A stretch of DNA of 64,000 nt from JAKANT01 sp035502095 (lineage in GTDB: Bacteria; Pseudomonadota; Gammaproteobacteria; Burkholderiales; Burkholderiaceae_F), in NCBI GenBank assembly GCA_035502095.1, contig DATJUX010000010.1, forward strand, positions 102,635-166,634. Direction: 5' to 3'. This document shows, piece by piece, positions 16,197 through 25,319 of the stretch. The notes beneath the pieces were generated by a model that ran no database searches, was not told where the DNA came from, and saw only the letters and a list, made by a program, of their open reading frames with translations. The stretch's first letter is position 1. Each line of letters begins with the position of its first letter. The translations under genes and the position numbers were made by a program.

Positions 16197-16218
16197 CCAG
16201 CCGCCGATTGCGCGCTCT

Positions 16219-16236
16219 CCCCCCGGGCAAGGGGGG
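16219..16236. repeat. C-run/G-run hairpin, copy 2
   Basis: CCCCCC (16219-16224) and GGGGGG (16231-16236) flank a 6-base loop, as in the copy at 12806-12830. It lies between genes, just before the Ycf48-like gene. Confidence 0.4.
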
Positions 16237-16306
16237 TGTCGCGGGGAGGGGCGAAATCGAGAATGCCGCACCGTCCAACCACAACGCCGACACAGCGCCC
16301 GCCACC

Positions 16307-17386
16307 ATGTTCAAACTCAATCGCTCGCTGGCCGTCGCGGCCGGTTGCGTCGCGTTGGCGGCCGTCGCGGCCGCGGCCGACACCGGTTGGCGCGACGTTC
16401 TCGATACACCGGCAGCCAAGAGCCCGCTCGCGGCGCGCACGCTCGTGAACGGCCTGGCAAGCGCCGGCAAGCGTTTCGTCGCCGTCGGCAACCGCGGCCA
16501 CGTTCTGCTCTCCGACGACGCCGGCAAGACCTGGCAGCAGGCCGAGGTCCCGGTGAGTTCGGACCTCGTCGCGGTGTCGTTCCCGAGCGCCACCACCGGC
16601 TGGGCAGTCGGACACGATGGGATCGTTCTGCACTCGACCGATGCGGGCGCGACCTGGACCCGCCGGCTCGACGGCGTGCGCGCCGGCGAGGCGATGGTCG
16701 AGTACTACACGCGCGAGCAGGACGGCGCGCTGGCCGCGGATCCCAAACACGCCGCCGCCGTGCTCGAAGATGCAAGGCGGTTCGCCGCGCAGGGCGACGA
16801 GAACCCGTTCCTCGACGTCTGGTTCGAGAACGAGATGAGCGGCTATGTCGTCGGCGCCTTCGGCCTCGTGCTGCACACGACCGACGGCGGCAAGACGTGG
16901 CAGCCCATGCTGCACGCGGTCGACAATCCGAAGGCCCTGCACCTCTACGCCGTGCGTGGCATCGGCGCGGACGTGTACATCGCCGGCGAACAGGGACTCC
17001 TGCTCAAGCTCGACCGCGCGAGCGGCCGCTTCCGCGCCCTCGAGCTGCCCTACAAGGGCACGCTGTTCGGCGCGATCGGCAACTCGCGCGCGCTGGTCGT
17101 GTTCGGACTCCGCGGCACCGTGTTGCGCAGCGCCGACAGCGGGCGCACGTGGCAGACGGTCGACACCGGCGTGCAGGCGGGACTCACCGCCGGCACGCTC
17201 GACGCCGACGGCCGCTTCGTCATCGTCAGCCAAGCTGGCCACGTGCTTGTGAGCCGCGACGAGGGGGCGACCTTCAAGCTCGCGCAAGTCGAACGCCCGC
17301 TGCCGGCCGCGGCCGTCATCGGCGTCGCCCAGAACACGGTGCTGGTCGGCGGACCGCGCGGCATCCAGACACAAACGCTGCCATAG
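16307..17386 (+). CDS. Ycf48-like beta-propeller protein
   Basis: 359 residues with a signal peptide (residues ~1-24). The mature part has repeated Asp-box/BNR motifs (DDAGKTW, TDAGATW, TDGGKTW, ADSGRTW, RDEGATF), indicating a seven-bladed propeller of the Ycf48/HCF136 type. In cyanobacteria such proteins assemble photosystem II. In heterotrophs, copies lie beside MMPL transporters as here and are thought to be periplasmic partners. The ATG at 16307 is chosen because it begins the signal peptide. Function in this organism is unproven. Confidence 0.83.
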   Translation: MFKLNRSLAVAAGCVALAAVAAAADTGWRDVLDTPAAKSPLAARTLVNGLASAGKRFVAVGNRGHVLLSDDAGKTWQQAEVPVSSDLVAVSFPSATTGWAVGHDGIVLHSTDAGATWTRRLDGVRAGEAMVEYYTREQDGALAADPKHAAAVLEDARRFAAQGDENPFLDVWFENEMSGYVVGAFGLVLHTTDGGKTWQPMLHAVDNPKALHLYAVRGIGADVYIAGEQGLLLKLDRASGRFRALELPYKGTLFGAIGNSRALVVFGLRGTVLRSADSGRTWQTVDTGVQAGLTAGTLDADGRFVIVSQAGHVLVSRDEGATFKLAQVERPLPAAAVIGVAQNTVLVGGPRGIQTQTLP

Positions 17387-17413
17387 CAGCCACGACAGGA
17401 CCAGGAGACCACC

Positions 17414-19864
17414 ATGCACGGCGCGCCCGCATCCGCAGACCTGCCCGTTTCGAGCACGCTCGAGCACTTCGACCGCAACTCGGGCTCGCGCCTCGAGCGG
17501 CTGGTCTTCAACCACCGGGTGGTCGTGATCGTCGCCTGCGCGGTCCTCACGGTCGCGCTCGGCATCGCCGCCGGGCTGCGCCTGACGCTGAACGCGAGCT
17601 TCGAGAAGATGATCCCGCGCAGCCATCCGTACATCCAGAACTACCTCGAGAACCGCAACGATCTGCGCGCGCTCGGCAACTCGCTGCGCGTGGTGGTCGA
17701 GAACACGCGAGGCGACATCTACGATCCGAAGTACCTCAACGCGCTGCGCCAGATCAGCGACGAACTCGTGCTGACGCCCGGCGTCGACCGCGCCTGGGTC
17801 AAGTCGCTGTGGACGCCCGCGGTGCGGTGGACCGAGGTGACCGAGGAGGGATTCCGCGGCGGCCCGGTGATGCCCGACAACTACGACGGTTCGCCGCAGG
17901 CGATCGAGCAACTGCGCGGCAACATCGCCCGCTCGGGCATCGTCGGCAACCTGGTCGGCAACAACTTCAAGTCGACCATGATCGTCGTGCCGCTGCTCGA
18001 CCAGGACCCGACCACCGGCCAGCGCATCGACTACCGCCAGCTTTCCAAGCGCATCGAGGCGATCCGCGCGCAAGCCGAGGGCGCGAGCGGCGGCGCGGTC
18101 GGCGTGCACGTGATCGGCTTCGCCAAGCTGGTCGGCGACCTCATCGACGGCATGTTCCAGGTGGCACTGTACTTCGGCGTCGCCGCGCTGATCGCGGCGT
18201 TGATCATCTACGCTTACACGCGCTGCGTGCGCAGCACCGCGCTCGTTATCGCCTGCTCGCTGGTGGCAGTGGCCTGGCAGCTTGGCCTGGTGGCGCTGCT
18301 CGGATTCGAGCTCGACCCGTACTCGATCCTGGTGCCGTTCCTCGTCTTCGCGATCGGCGTTTCGCACGGCGCGCAGAAGATGAACGGAATCATGCAGGAC
18401 ATCGGCCGCGGCGCGCACCGCCTGGTGGCCGCCCGCTTCACGTTTCGCCGCCTTTTCCTGGCCGGGCTGACGGCGCTGCTCGCCGATGCGGTCGGCTTCG
18501 CGGTGCTGATGGTGATCGACATCCCGGTCATCAAGGACCTGGCGCTCACCGCGAGCATCGGCGTGGCGGTGCTCATCCTCACCAACCTGATCCTGCTGCC
18601 GGTGCTGCTGTCGTACCTCGGGGTCAGCGCGGCGGCGGCCCGGCGCGCGCTGGCATCGGCAGACGGCAGGCACCACGGCCTCGTCGACCGCGTCATGGGT
18701 ACGCTGGAGCGCTTCGTCGAGCGCCGCTGGGCGATCGGCGCCGGCGCCGGCGCGGCGGCACTCGCCCTGGGCGGCTTCATCGTGAGCACGCACCTGAAGA
18801 TCGGCGACCTCGACCCGGGCGCGCCCGAGTTGCGGCCGGACTCGCGCTACAACCGCGACAACGCCTACATCACGGCCAACTACTCGCTGTCGAGCGACCA
18901 GTTCGCGGTGATCGTGAAGACCGCGAAGGAAGGCTGCCTGAAGTACGCCACGCTGATCGAAGCCGACCGGCTCGCCTGGTCGCTGCAGCAGGCGCCGGGC
19001 GTGCAGACGACCGTGGCCCTGACCAACGCCGTGCGCCAGATCACCGCCGGCAGCTATGAAGGCAGCCCGAAGTGGCTGACGATCGCGCGCAACCAGGACG
19101 TGCTGAACTACGGCGCCCAGCAGGCGAGCGTCAACAACCCGGACCTGTTCAACACCGAGTGCTCGGTCATGCCGGTGATCGCCTATCTCGCCGACCACCG
19201 TGCCGAAACGCTCGATCGCGTCGTCAAGACGGCCGGCGACTTCGCGGCCGCCCACAGCAACGACGAGCGCAAGTTCCTGCTCGCGGCCGGCAGCGCCGGC
19301 ATCGAGGCGGCCACCAACATCGTCGTGCGCAAGGCCTGGACCGAAATGCTGCTGCTGGTCTACGCGGCCGTGGTGGTGCTGTGCTTCATCACGTTCCGCA
19401 GCTGGCGCGCCGTGGTGGTGGCGGTCGTGCCGCTGGTCATCACGTCGATCCTGTGCGAGGCGCTGATGGTATGGCTCGGCATCGGCGTCAAGGTGGCGAC
19501 GCTGCCGGTGATCGCACTCGGCGTGGGCATCGGCATCGACTACGCGCTGTACCTGCTCTCGGTGCAGCTGGCGCAGCAGCGGCTGGGCCTGTCGCTGGCG
19601 GAGTCCTACCGGCGCACGCTGCAGTTCACCGGCAAGGTGGTGGCGCTGGTGGGCATCACGCTCGCGGCCGGCGTGGTCACGTGGGCGCTTTCGCCGATCA
19701 AGTTCCAGGCCGACATGGGCATCCTGCTGGCGTTCATGTTCATCTGGAACATGATCGGCGCGGTGGTGCTGATTCCGGCGTTATCCTACTTTCTGCTGAC
19801 ACCCCGCGCGCGATCGGTGAAGCCGCTCGCGGGCGGGCCCGCTCCGGCGGCCGTCGCGCACTGA
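17414..19864 (+). CDS. MMPL/RND family transporter
   Basis: 816 residues in two homologous halves, each with one N-terminal helix (~34-56 and ~430-450), a large periplasmic loop and a five-helix bundle, giving about 12 transmembrane segments. Helical bundles contain GVSHGAQKMNG (first half) and LGVGIGIDYALYLLS (second half), typical of MMPL/SSD-type lipid or hydrophobic-substrate exporters. AGGAG precedes the ATG, 28 bases after the Ycf48-like gene. No adaptor (MFP) or TolC gene is nearby, so it is not a classical tripartite drug pump. Likely works with the DUF1302, DUF1329 and Ycf48-like proteins. Confidence 0.87.
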   Translation: MHGAPASADLPVSSTLEHFDRNSGSRLERLVFNHRVVVIVACAVLTVALGIAAGLRLTLNASFEKMIPRSHPYIQNYLENRNDLRALGNSLRVVVENTRGDIYDPKYLNALRQISDELVLTPGVDRAWVKSLWTPAVRWTEVTEEGFRGGPVMPDNYDGSPQAIEQLRGNIARSGIVGNLVGNNFKSTMIVVPLLDQDPTTGQRIDYRQLSKRIEAIRAQAEGASGGAVGVHVIGFAKLVGDLIDGMFQVALYFGVAALIAALIIYAYTRCVRSTALVIACSLVAVAWQLGLVALLGFELDPYSILVPFLVFAIGVSHGAQKMNGIMQDIGRGAHRLVAARFTFRRLFLAGLTALLADAVGFAVLMVIDIPVIKDLALTASIGVAVLILTNLILLPVLLSYLGVSAAAARRALASADGRHHGLVDRVMGTLERFVERRWAIGAGAGAAALALGGFIVSTHLKIGDLDPGAPELRPDSRYNRDNAYITANYSLSSDQFAVIVKTAKEGCLKYATLIEADRLAWSLQQAPGVQTTVALTNAVRQITAGSYEGSPKWLTIARNQDVLNYGAQQASVNNPDLFNTECSVMPVIAYLADHRAETLDRVVKTAGDFAAAHSNDERKFLLAAGSAGIEAATNIVVRKAWTEMLLLVYAAVVVLCFITFRSWRAVVVAVVPLVITSILCEALMVWLGIGVKVATLPVIALGVGIGIDYALYLLSVQLAQQRLGLSLAESYRRTLQFTGKVVALVGITLAAGVVTWALSPIKFQADMGILLAFMFIWNMIGAVVLIPALSYFLLTPRARSVKPLAGGPAPAAVAH

Positions 19865-19906
19865 ACCGCCTCGGCCCGCAGCGCCACCTCTCATGGGAGC
19901 CAAGCC

Positions 19907-21697
19907 ATGACCTACCGCGCACCAGTCAAGGACATGCTGTTCGCCATGCGCGAACTCGCCGGCCTCGAGGCGATCACCCAGCTGCCCGGTTTCGAGGATG
20001 CCGGCATCGACACCGCGCAGGCCGTGCTCGAAGAGTGCGCGAAGTTCAACGAAGGCGTCGTCGCGCCGCTGAACGTCGCCGGTGATCGCGATCCGTCGAC
20101 CTGGAACGACGGTGTCGTCACGACCACGCCCGGTTTCAAGGACGCATTCCGCCAGTACGCGGAAGGCGGCTGGCAAGGGCTGCAGCACCCGGTCGACTTC
20201 GGCGGCCAGGGACTGCCGAAGCTGATCGGCGCAGCGTGCATCGAGGTCAACAACAGCGCCAACCTGAGCTTCGCGCTGTGCCCGCTGCTGACCGACGGGG
20301 CGATCGAAGCGTTGCTCACCGCCGGGTCGCGCGCGCAGCAGGAAACGTGGATCCCGAAGATGATCTCGGGCGAGTGGACCGGCACGATGAACCTGACCGA
20401 GCCGCAGGCGGGCAGCGACCTGGCGCTGGTCCGCACGCGCGCCGAGCCCCAGGGTGACGGCACCTACAAGGTCTTCGGCACCAAGATCTTCATCACGTAC
20501 GGCGAGCACGACATGGCGGCGAACATCGTGCACCTGGTGCTTGCCCGCGCCGCGGGCGCACCGGCCGGCGTCAAGGGCATCTCGCTCTTCATCGTTCCCA
20601 AGTTCCTCGTCAACGCCGACGGCACGCTCGGCACGCGCAACGACGTGCAATGCGTGAGCATCGAGCACAAGCTCGGCATCAAGGCGAGCCCGACCGCGGT
20701 GCTGCAGTTCGGCGACCACGGCGGGGCGGTGGGTTACCTCATCGGCGAGGAAAACCGCGGGCTCGAGTACATGTTCGTGATGATGAATGCGGCGCGCTAT
20801 GCGGTCGGCGTGCAAGGGATCGCGGTGGCGGAACGCGCCTACCAGCACGCGGTCGCGTATGCCAACGAGCGCATCCAGTCGCGCCCGGTCGACGGTTCGA
20901 CCCCCGGCGCGGCGACCATCATCCATCACCCGGACGTGCGGCGCATGCTGATGACGATGCGGGCGCTCACCGAGGGCTGTCGCGCCATGGCGGCGGTGGC
21001 GGCCTCCGCGTACGACGCGGCGCACGCGCACCCGGACCCGGAAGCGCGCAAGCAGAACCAGGCCTTCTACGAGTTCCTGGTTCCGTTGCACAAGGGATTC
21101 GCGACCGAGATGAGCCTGGAAGCGGCGAGCCTCGGCGTGCAGGTCCACGGCGGCATGGGTTTCATCGAGGAGACCGGCGCCGCGCAATACCTGCGCGATG
21201 CGCGCATCCTCACGATCTACGAGGGCACGACGGCGATCCAGGCCAACGACCTGGTCGGCCGCAAGACGCTGCGCGACGGCGGCGCCACCGCGCGCGCCAT
21301 CGCCGCCCGCATCGAGGCGACGGAGGCGGAACTCGAGCAGCGCGGCAGCGTCGCGGCGCGTGCCATGAGCAAGCGGCTCGCCGCCGCCCGGCGCGCGTTC
21401 CTGGACGCGGTCGAGTTCGTCGTCAGCCGCGCCAAGACGGATCCGAATGCGGTGTTCGCCGGCTCGGTGCCCTATCTGATGCTGGGCGGAAACCTCGTCG
21501 CGGGCTGGCAGATGGCGCGCGCACTGCTCATCGCCGAGCGCTGCCTCGCCGAAGGCGAAGACGTCGAGTTCATGCGGGCGAAGATCGCGACGGCGCGTTT
21601 CTACGCCGATCATGTCCTGAGCCGGGCGCCCGGCCTGCGTGACAGCATTGTCGATGGCGCGGCCGGCGTGATGGAAATGAGCCTCGCAGCGTTCTGA
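19907..21697 (+). CDS. Long-form acyl-CoA dehydrogenase (DmdC-like)
   Basis: 596-residue FAD enzyme that desaturates acyl-CoA at C2-C3. The usual ACAD N- and middle domains include the FAD/substrate motifs MNLTEPQAGSD and FGTKIFITYGEHD. The likely catalytic Glu is in IYEGTTAIQANDL, and a C-terminal extension of ~120 residues marks the subclass that includes DmdC (3-methylmercaptopropionyl-CoA dehydrogenase). Members of this subclass also act on medium and long acyl-CoAs, so the substrate cannot be read from sequence. GGGAG precedes the ATG. It ends the Ycf48-MMPL transcription unit, supporting a lipid or hydrophobic-acid theme. Confidence 0.9.
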   Translation: MTYRAPVKDMLFAMRELAGLEAITQLPGFEDAGIDTAQAVLEECAKFNEGVVAPLNVAGDRDPSTWNDGVVTTTPGFKDAFRQYAEGGWQGLQHPVDFGGQGLPKLIGAACIEVNNSANLSFALCPLLTDGAIEALLTAGSRAQQETWIPKMISGEWTGTMNLTEPQAGSDLALVRTRAEPQGDGTYKVFGTKIFITYGEHDMAANIVHLVLARAAGAPAGVKGISLFIVPKFLVNADGTLGTRNDVQCVSIEHKLGIKASPTAVLQFGDHGGAVGYLIGEENRGLEYMFVMMNAARYAVGVQGIAVAERAYQHAVAYANERIQSRPVDGSTPGAATIIHHPDVRRMLMTMRALTEGCRAMAAVAASAYDAAHAHPDPEARKQNQAFYEFLVPLHKGFATEMSLEAASLGVQVHGGMGFIEETGAAQYLRDARILTIYEGTTAIQANDLVGRKTLRDGGATARAIAARIEATEAELEQRGSVAARAMSKRLAAARRAFLDAVEFVVSRAKTDPNAVFAGSVPYLMLGGNLVAGWQMARALLIAERCLAEGEDVEFMRAKIATARFYADHVLSRAPGLRDSIVDGAAGVMEMSLAAF

Positions 21698-21953
21698 GCG
21701 GCCGCGCGAGTCCGGATCTGACTTTCCAGGTCGATCAGCGCGCCGAAGACCCTCGATCTTCGCCCTGATCGGCAAGAAGGCTCAGTGCGGCTCTTTGCCA
21801 TCCCGACGAGCGCCGGCGACGAGAGATCTGGGCGCCGCGCGTTATGCTGAGGCTCCGCGTCGCTTCGCTCCTCGCAAAGACAAGGAGGGTCGGGCGGCCG
21901 CGATTCACTGCTAGTCAGCGTCTCCTTTCAGCGCCATCGGCCCGGGGGGAAGG

Positions 21954-22505
21954 ATGGCCACGATCACCGTGCTGCTGCAACGCGCGCGGGACGGCGAGTC
22001 CGGCGCCCGCGACGAGTTGTTCGCCGTCGCCTACGACAACCTCAGGCAACTCGCGCGTGTGCGCCTGCGCGTCGACGGCCGCAACGCCGAACTCGACACC
22101 ACGGCGCTGGTGCACGAGGCCTACCTGCGCTTCGTCAACACCGGCGAGTTGCGCGCCGAGGACCGGCGCGCGTTCTTCGCCTACGCCTCGCGCGTCATGC
22201 GATCGGTGATCGTGGACCGCGCGCGCGAACGCCTGGCCGAACGGCGCGGCGGCAACGTTGTGCACCTGACGCTGACGACGCAGATCGCCGACGGCATGGC
22301 CGCCGATGAAGAAGCGATCCTGAAGGTCCACGAGGCACTGAGCGTGCTGGAAGCCGCCGAGCCGCGGCTGGCCCAGGTCGTCGAGATGCGTTACTTCGGC
22401 GGCTACACGGAGCAGGAGATCGCGGAGGCGCTCGGCATCACCGACCGGACCGTGCGGCGCGATTGGGAGAAGGCACGACTCATGCTGGAGGTCGCGCTGA
22501 AGTAG
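21954..22505 (+). CDS. ECF-type RNA polymerase sigma factor
   Basis: 183 residues with sigma region 2 (~10-90, including TTALVHEAYLRF and RRAFFAYASRVMRSVIVDRAR) and region 4 (~120-180, with YFGGYTEQEIAEALGITDRTVRRDW forming the -35-binding helix-turn-helix). It fits the ECF subclass regularly encoded next to a Ser/Thr kinase, as it is here 65 bases downstream. No anti-sigma factor is present; in related loci the kinase is thought to control the sigma factor by phosphorylation. A GGGGGAAGG site precedes the ATG. Confidence 0.9.
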   Translation: MATITVLLQRARDGESGARDELFAVAYDNLRQLARVRLRVDGRNAELDTTALVHEAYLRFVNTGELRAEDRRAFFAYASRVMRSVIVDRARERLAERRGGNVVHLTLTTQIADGMAADEEAILKVHEALSVLEAAEPRLAQVVEMRYFGGYTEQEIAEALGITDRTVRRDWEKARLMLEVALK

Positions 22506-22570
22506 GTCGCTGTCCGCTTCGACGAGGAGAATGCGTCCATGGGACGCGATGCTCGCAAGGGAACGGGTCG

Positions 22571-24046
22571 ATGGCGTTGACGGCGGCGGAGCTGGGGACG
22601 ATCAGTCGACTCCTGGACGAGGCGCTGGGGCTCGGCGTTGCGGCGCGACAGCGCTGGCTCGACACGCTGCCGCGCGAACACCGGAAGCTCGCGCCGGTGC
22701 TGCGCGAGATGCTGGCCCGCGCCGAAACCACCACGGGATCGTTGCTCGATCGGCCGCCACGCCTGCGCGAGGAGCAGGCGGCGCCGAAACACGCAAGCGC
22801 GTTGCAGGCGGACGCCCTGGTCGGCCCGTACCAGCTGATCCGGGAACTCGGCATCGGCGGCATGGCCGAGGTATGGCTCGCGCGCCGCGCCGACGGCGCC
22901 TACAAGCGCGACGTGGCGCTGAAGGTCACCAAGGCGATGCGGACGCGCAAGGAACTCGAGCGTCTTTTTGCCCGCGAACGCGACATCCAGGCAAGCCTCG
23001 AGCACCCCAACATCGCACGCCTGTACGACGCAGGCGTGAGCGCGGAAGGCCTGCCCTACCTCGCGATGGAATACGTGCAAGGCCAGCCTGTGACCGGCTG
23101 GTGCGATGCGCACCGCGTCGGCCTACGCGAGCGGCTGACGCTTTTCCTGCAGGTCACCGACGCGGTCCAGTATGCGCACGCGCGACAGGTGGTGCATCGG
23201 GACCTGAAGCCGTCGAACATCCTGGTCACCGAGACCGGGCAGGTGCGCCTGCTCGACTTCGGCATCGCCAAACTGGTGGAGAGCGAGGAAGCGGAGCACA
23301 CGCTCGTCAATCTGTATGCGCGCGCCCTGACGCCCGAATACGCCAGCCCGGAACTGCTGCGCGGCGAACCGGTCGAGGCGGCGAGCGATGTGTACTCGCT
23401 CGGCGTCGTGCTCTACGAACTGCTGACGGGCAACCGTCCCTACCGCCTCGAATCGGCAAGCGCAGCCGCCACGTTCGCGCAGGCGATCGCCGACGTTCGA
23501 CTCGAAAAACCAAGCGGGCGCCTCGCTCCGGGAGCCGGCATGGCGCGGGCGACGACGCAGGACCGGCTGGCGGGACGCCTGAACGGCGACCTCGATGCGG
23601 TCGCGCTGAAGGCTCTCGCCTGGTCCCCGGCAGACCGGTATCCGAGCGTGGCAGCGCTGGCCGACGATCTCCGCCGGTACCTCAGGGGCGAATCCGTCCA
23701 CGCTCTGCCCAACAAGCGCTCGGCGGAGGAATTGGTCGCGGCCCTGGCGCGCAATCCGAACGTGCGGGTGCGAAGGCGTTCGCTCGAACCGCGGCCCGTG
23801 GGTCCGGGCCAGGATGTGCACCTCGATGCGACCCCGCACGAGGTGCGCGCCACGAGCGAGGCGTTGCGCATCACCGTGCAGATCACCGACGCCACGGGCG
23901 GCACGCACTTCTGGACGCAAACGTACGACCTGGAGGTGAACCACCGCGCGCGGGCGCGCGACGATGCCCGAAGCGTGGCGGAGGCAGTGGAGGCCGCGCT
24001 CGCGCCGTTTGTGTCGCGCCTCAGGCGCAAGAGCGCGAAATCCTGA
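22571..24046 (+). CDS. Ser/Thr protein kinase with FlgO/TolB-N-like C-terminal domain
   Basis: 491 residues. An N-terminal helical segment (1-80) typical of sigma-linked kinases precedes a Hanks-type kinase domain: G-loop GIGGMAEV (94-101), Lys118, HRDLKPSN (209-216), DFG (229-231) and TPEYASPE. The C-terminal part (~380-475) is not the usual TPR array. It resembles the FlgO/TolB-N-like domain found in adenylate cyclases and CadC-like proteins (ITDATGGTHFWTQTYDL). No transmembrane helix is evident, so it should be cytosolic. The chosen ATG begins the conserved N-terminal segment. It is presumed to control the adjacent ECF sigma factor. Confidence 0.87.
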   Translation: MALTAAELGTISRLLDEALGLGVAARQRWLDTLPREHRKLAPVLREMLARAETTTGSLLDRPPRLREEQAAPKHASALQADALVGPYQLIRELGIGGMAEVWLARRADGAYKRDVALKVTKAMRTRKELERLFARERDIQASLEHPNIARLYDAGVSAEGLPYLAMEYVQGQPVTGWCDAHRVGLRERLTLFLQVTDAVQYAHARQVVHRDLKPSNILVTETGQVRLLDFGIAKLVESEEAEHTLVNLYARALTPEYASPELLRGEPVEAASDVYSLGVVLYELLTGNRPYRLESASAAATFAQAIADVRLEKPSGRLAPGAGMARATTQDRLAGRLNGDLDAVALKALAWSPADRYPSVAALADDLRRYLRGESVHALPNKRSAEELVAALARNPNVRVRRRSLEPRPVGPGQDVHLDATPHEVRATSEALRITVQITDATGGTHFWTQTYDLEVNHRARARDDARSVAEAVEAALAPFVSRLRRKSAKS

Positions 24047-24119
24047 GGTCGTCCACGGCGCGGCTGCAGCCTGGTCGTAGCACTTGCGCCGGATCGAAGC
24101 AGCCGTGTGCGGCCGCCAA

Positions 24120-24300
24120 TGGCCCGTCCCGTGAATTTCCGACACCGCCACGCTGCATGTCCCGTTTCGGCGCGCTCACTCGTCTTGCAAGGTGGCGGTC
24201 AAAGTCAATCCGACCGCACCCCGGGACGGGAGACGCGAAATGCGACGAATCGGTATTCGCTTTGCCGCAACGATCCTGGCGACAGCCGTGAGCCTCGCCG
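24120..24300 (+). repeat. Direct repeat cassette, copy 1
   Basis: Shares AATTTCCGAC, ATGTCCCGTTTCGG, AAATGCG(A/T)CGAATCGGTATTCGC and CGATCCTGGCG blocks, in the same order, with 24882-25055. The repeat spans an untranslated leader of ~115 bases and the first codons of the small membrane gene. Confidence 0.65.
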
Positions 24301-24395
24301 TGCTGACGTGGGCCATCACCCTGGTCGAACTGAAGTCGCACCAGAGCGTTCTCGTGATAGCCGTGCCCCCGGTCGCGGTCTCTGCGACGAGGTAG
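24240..24395 (+). CDS. Small single-pass membrane protein, copy 1 of a duplicated pair
   Basis: 51 residues: MRRIGIRFAATI start, one transmembrane helix (~8-30) and a short hydrophobic tail ending VPPVAVSATR. The first residues and about 120 bases of upstream DNA are homologous to the gene at 24996, so both belong to one duplicated cassette. The conserved reading frame across the copies, with mostly synonymous change at the start, is the main evidence that it is translated. GGGAG lies upstream. Not a recognised family; its position after the sigma factor and kinase suggests it may be a target or sensor of that system. Confidence 0.5.
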   Translation: MRRIGIRFAATILATAVSLAVLTWAITLVELKSHQSVLVIAVPPVAVSATR

Positions 24396-24995
24396 GCACT
24401 GCTTGCGGACTCGCGCAAAGCCAGGTCGGGCAACCGGGCCGGCGCGATGCGATGCATTCAAGCGCCGACCCAGGGCTTCACGCCGGAGTCAAGTGCCTCT
24501 TCCTCGATCGAGCTGCTGATTGCCTTGGCGGCAGCGATACCGGCGCGGCCCGCCTCGACCGCGCCGTTGCGAAGCCGCGCGAGGCCGCGCCCACATAGCG
24601 ATGAGACGAGCCTGGGGTTCATGCGAAAGGCCTCGTCATGGTCCCGCGAATGACAATGCGCTGCGAGCACTGCAAGCGAGCAATGTCGATCGCCGGTGTG
24701 CTGTTCGTTCAAGGTTCCGCCGCCGCGCACGTTCTGATTCGGACGCGATATGCCGCTCGCGGTCCGCTCTAGCGGATCCGTACACGGCCAGCTCTCTGTC
24801 GGCGCCGCGCGGGGCGCCGCTCGACAGGAGGTCTCTCTCAGAAGAGCTGGCTGCGCAACATCTCAGGAAACATGGCGCGCCGGCAATTTCCGACGCCAGC
24901 CGCGCCGGATGTCCCGTTTCGGACCATTGGATGCGCCTTGTGAGGCAGCGGGTCGTCGCTCCGACGCCGCGGTTCAAACCGACCGGAGAATCGAA
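24396..24995. other. Gene-poor spacer between duplicated small genes
   Basis: No plus-strand gene is supported. The last ~120 bases (24880-24995) are the upstream part of the second duplicated cassette. A short minus-strand frame (24458-24622, 54 codons) has coding-like third positions but no recognisable product or ribosome binding site, so it is not called. Confidence 0.45.
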
Positions 24996-25055
24996 ATGCG
25001 TCGAATCGGTATTCGCCTTTCCGCAGCGATCCTGGCGGCCACCGCCACCCTCGGC
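24882..25055 (+). repeat. Direct repeat cassette, copy 2
   Basis: Second copy of the cassette at 24120-24300, about 760 bases downstream and in the same orientation. Leader blocks are conserved as well as the coding start, suggesting a shared promoter or regulatory leader. Confidence 0.65.
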
Positions 25056-25280
25056 CTTCTGATAGGCATCGCCACCCTGGCCGGGCTCGAGTCCTCCCGC
25101 AATCTCCCCGTGGTGGTCTTGCCCATGATCGTCGTCACCGCCTCCAGGTCGGAGGCGCTGGCGGAATCCTGCATGGCGCAGGCTACGAACGCGGCCGAGC
25201 AGTGCAAAGAGCCCGCCGCCGACGTCGCGTCGACCGAGACCCCTGGCATTCCGCTCTGGGCCGTCGCTCCGACACGGTAA
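24996..25280 (+). CDS. Small membrane protein, copy 2 of a duplicated pair
   Basis: 94 residues. The first ~50 align with the 51-residue protein at 24240 (MRRIGIR, a transmembrane helix, then a VVVLPMIVVTASR segment matching VIAVPPVAVSATR). A further ~43 residues follow with two cysteines (ESCMAQATNAAEQC), likely periplasmic. CGGAGAA precedes the ATG. The longer copy may be the ancestral form and the first a truncation. Not a recognised family. Confidence 0.6.
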   Translation: MRRIGIRLSAAILAATATLGLLIGIATLAGLESSRNLPVVVLPMIVVTASRSEALAESCMAQATNAAEQCKEPAADVASTETPGIPLWAVAPTR

Positions 25281-25319
25281 GGAGCGTGCCGATGCGGCGA
25301 CAAACGCCGGGAGAAACAA

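Larger units (their letters stand above)
15970..16306. other. Intergenic region with repeats
   Basis: No gene is supported. The stretch contains a TCATTCCGAG...GAGGAATCT element (about 16073-16098) of a kind widespread in bacterial intergenic DNA, the terminator-like repeat at 16123-16196 and a C6/G6 hairpin at 16219-16236. It separates DUF1302-DUF1329 from the Ycf48/MMPL genes, which may therefore have their own promoter. Confidence 0.55.

Noticed and set aside
16160..19255. Open frame of about 1030 codons on the minus strand opposite the Ycf48-like and MMPL genes
   Set aside because: Same cause: composition-driven antisense frame with no recognisable fold and no ribosome binding site.
24458..24622. 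54-codon minus-strand frame between the duplicated small genes, with coding-like third positions
   Set aside because: No homolog, binding site or conserved context that I can see; could be a relic. Mentioned only under the spacer entry.
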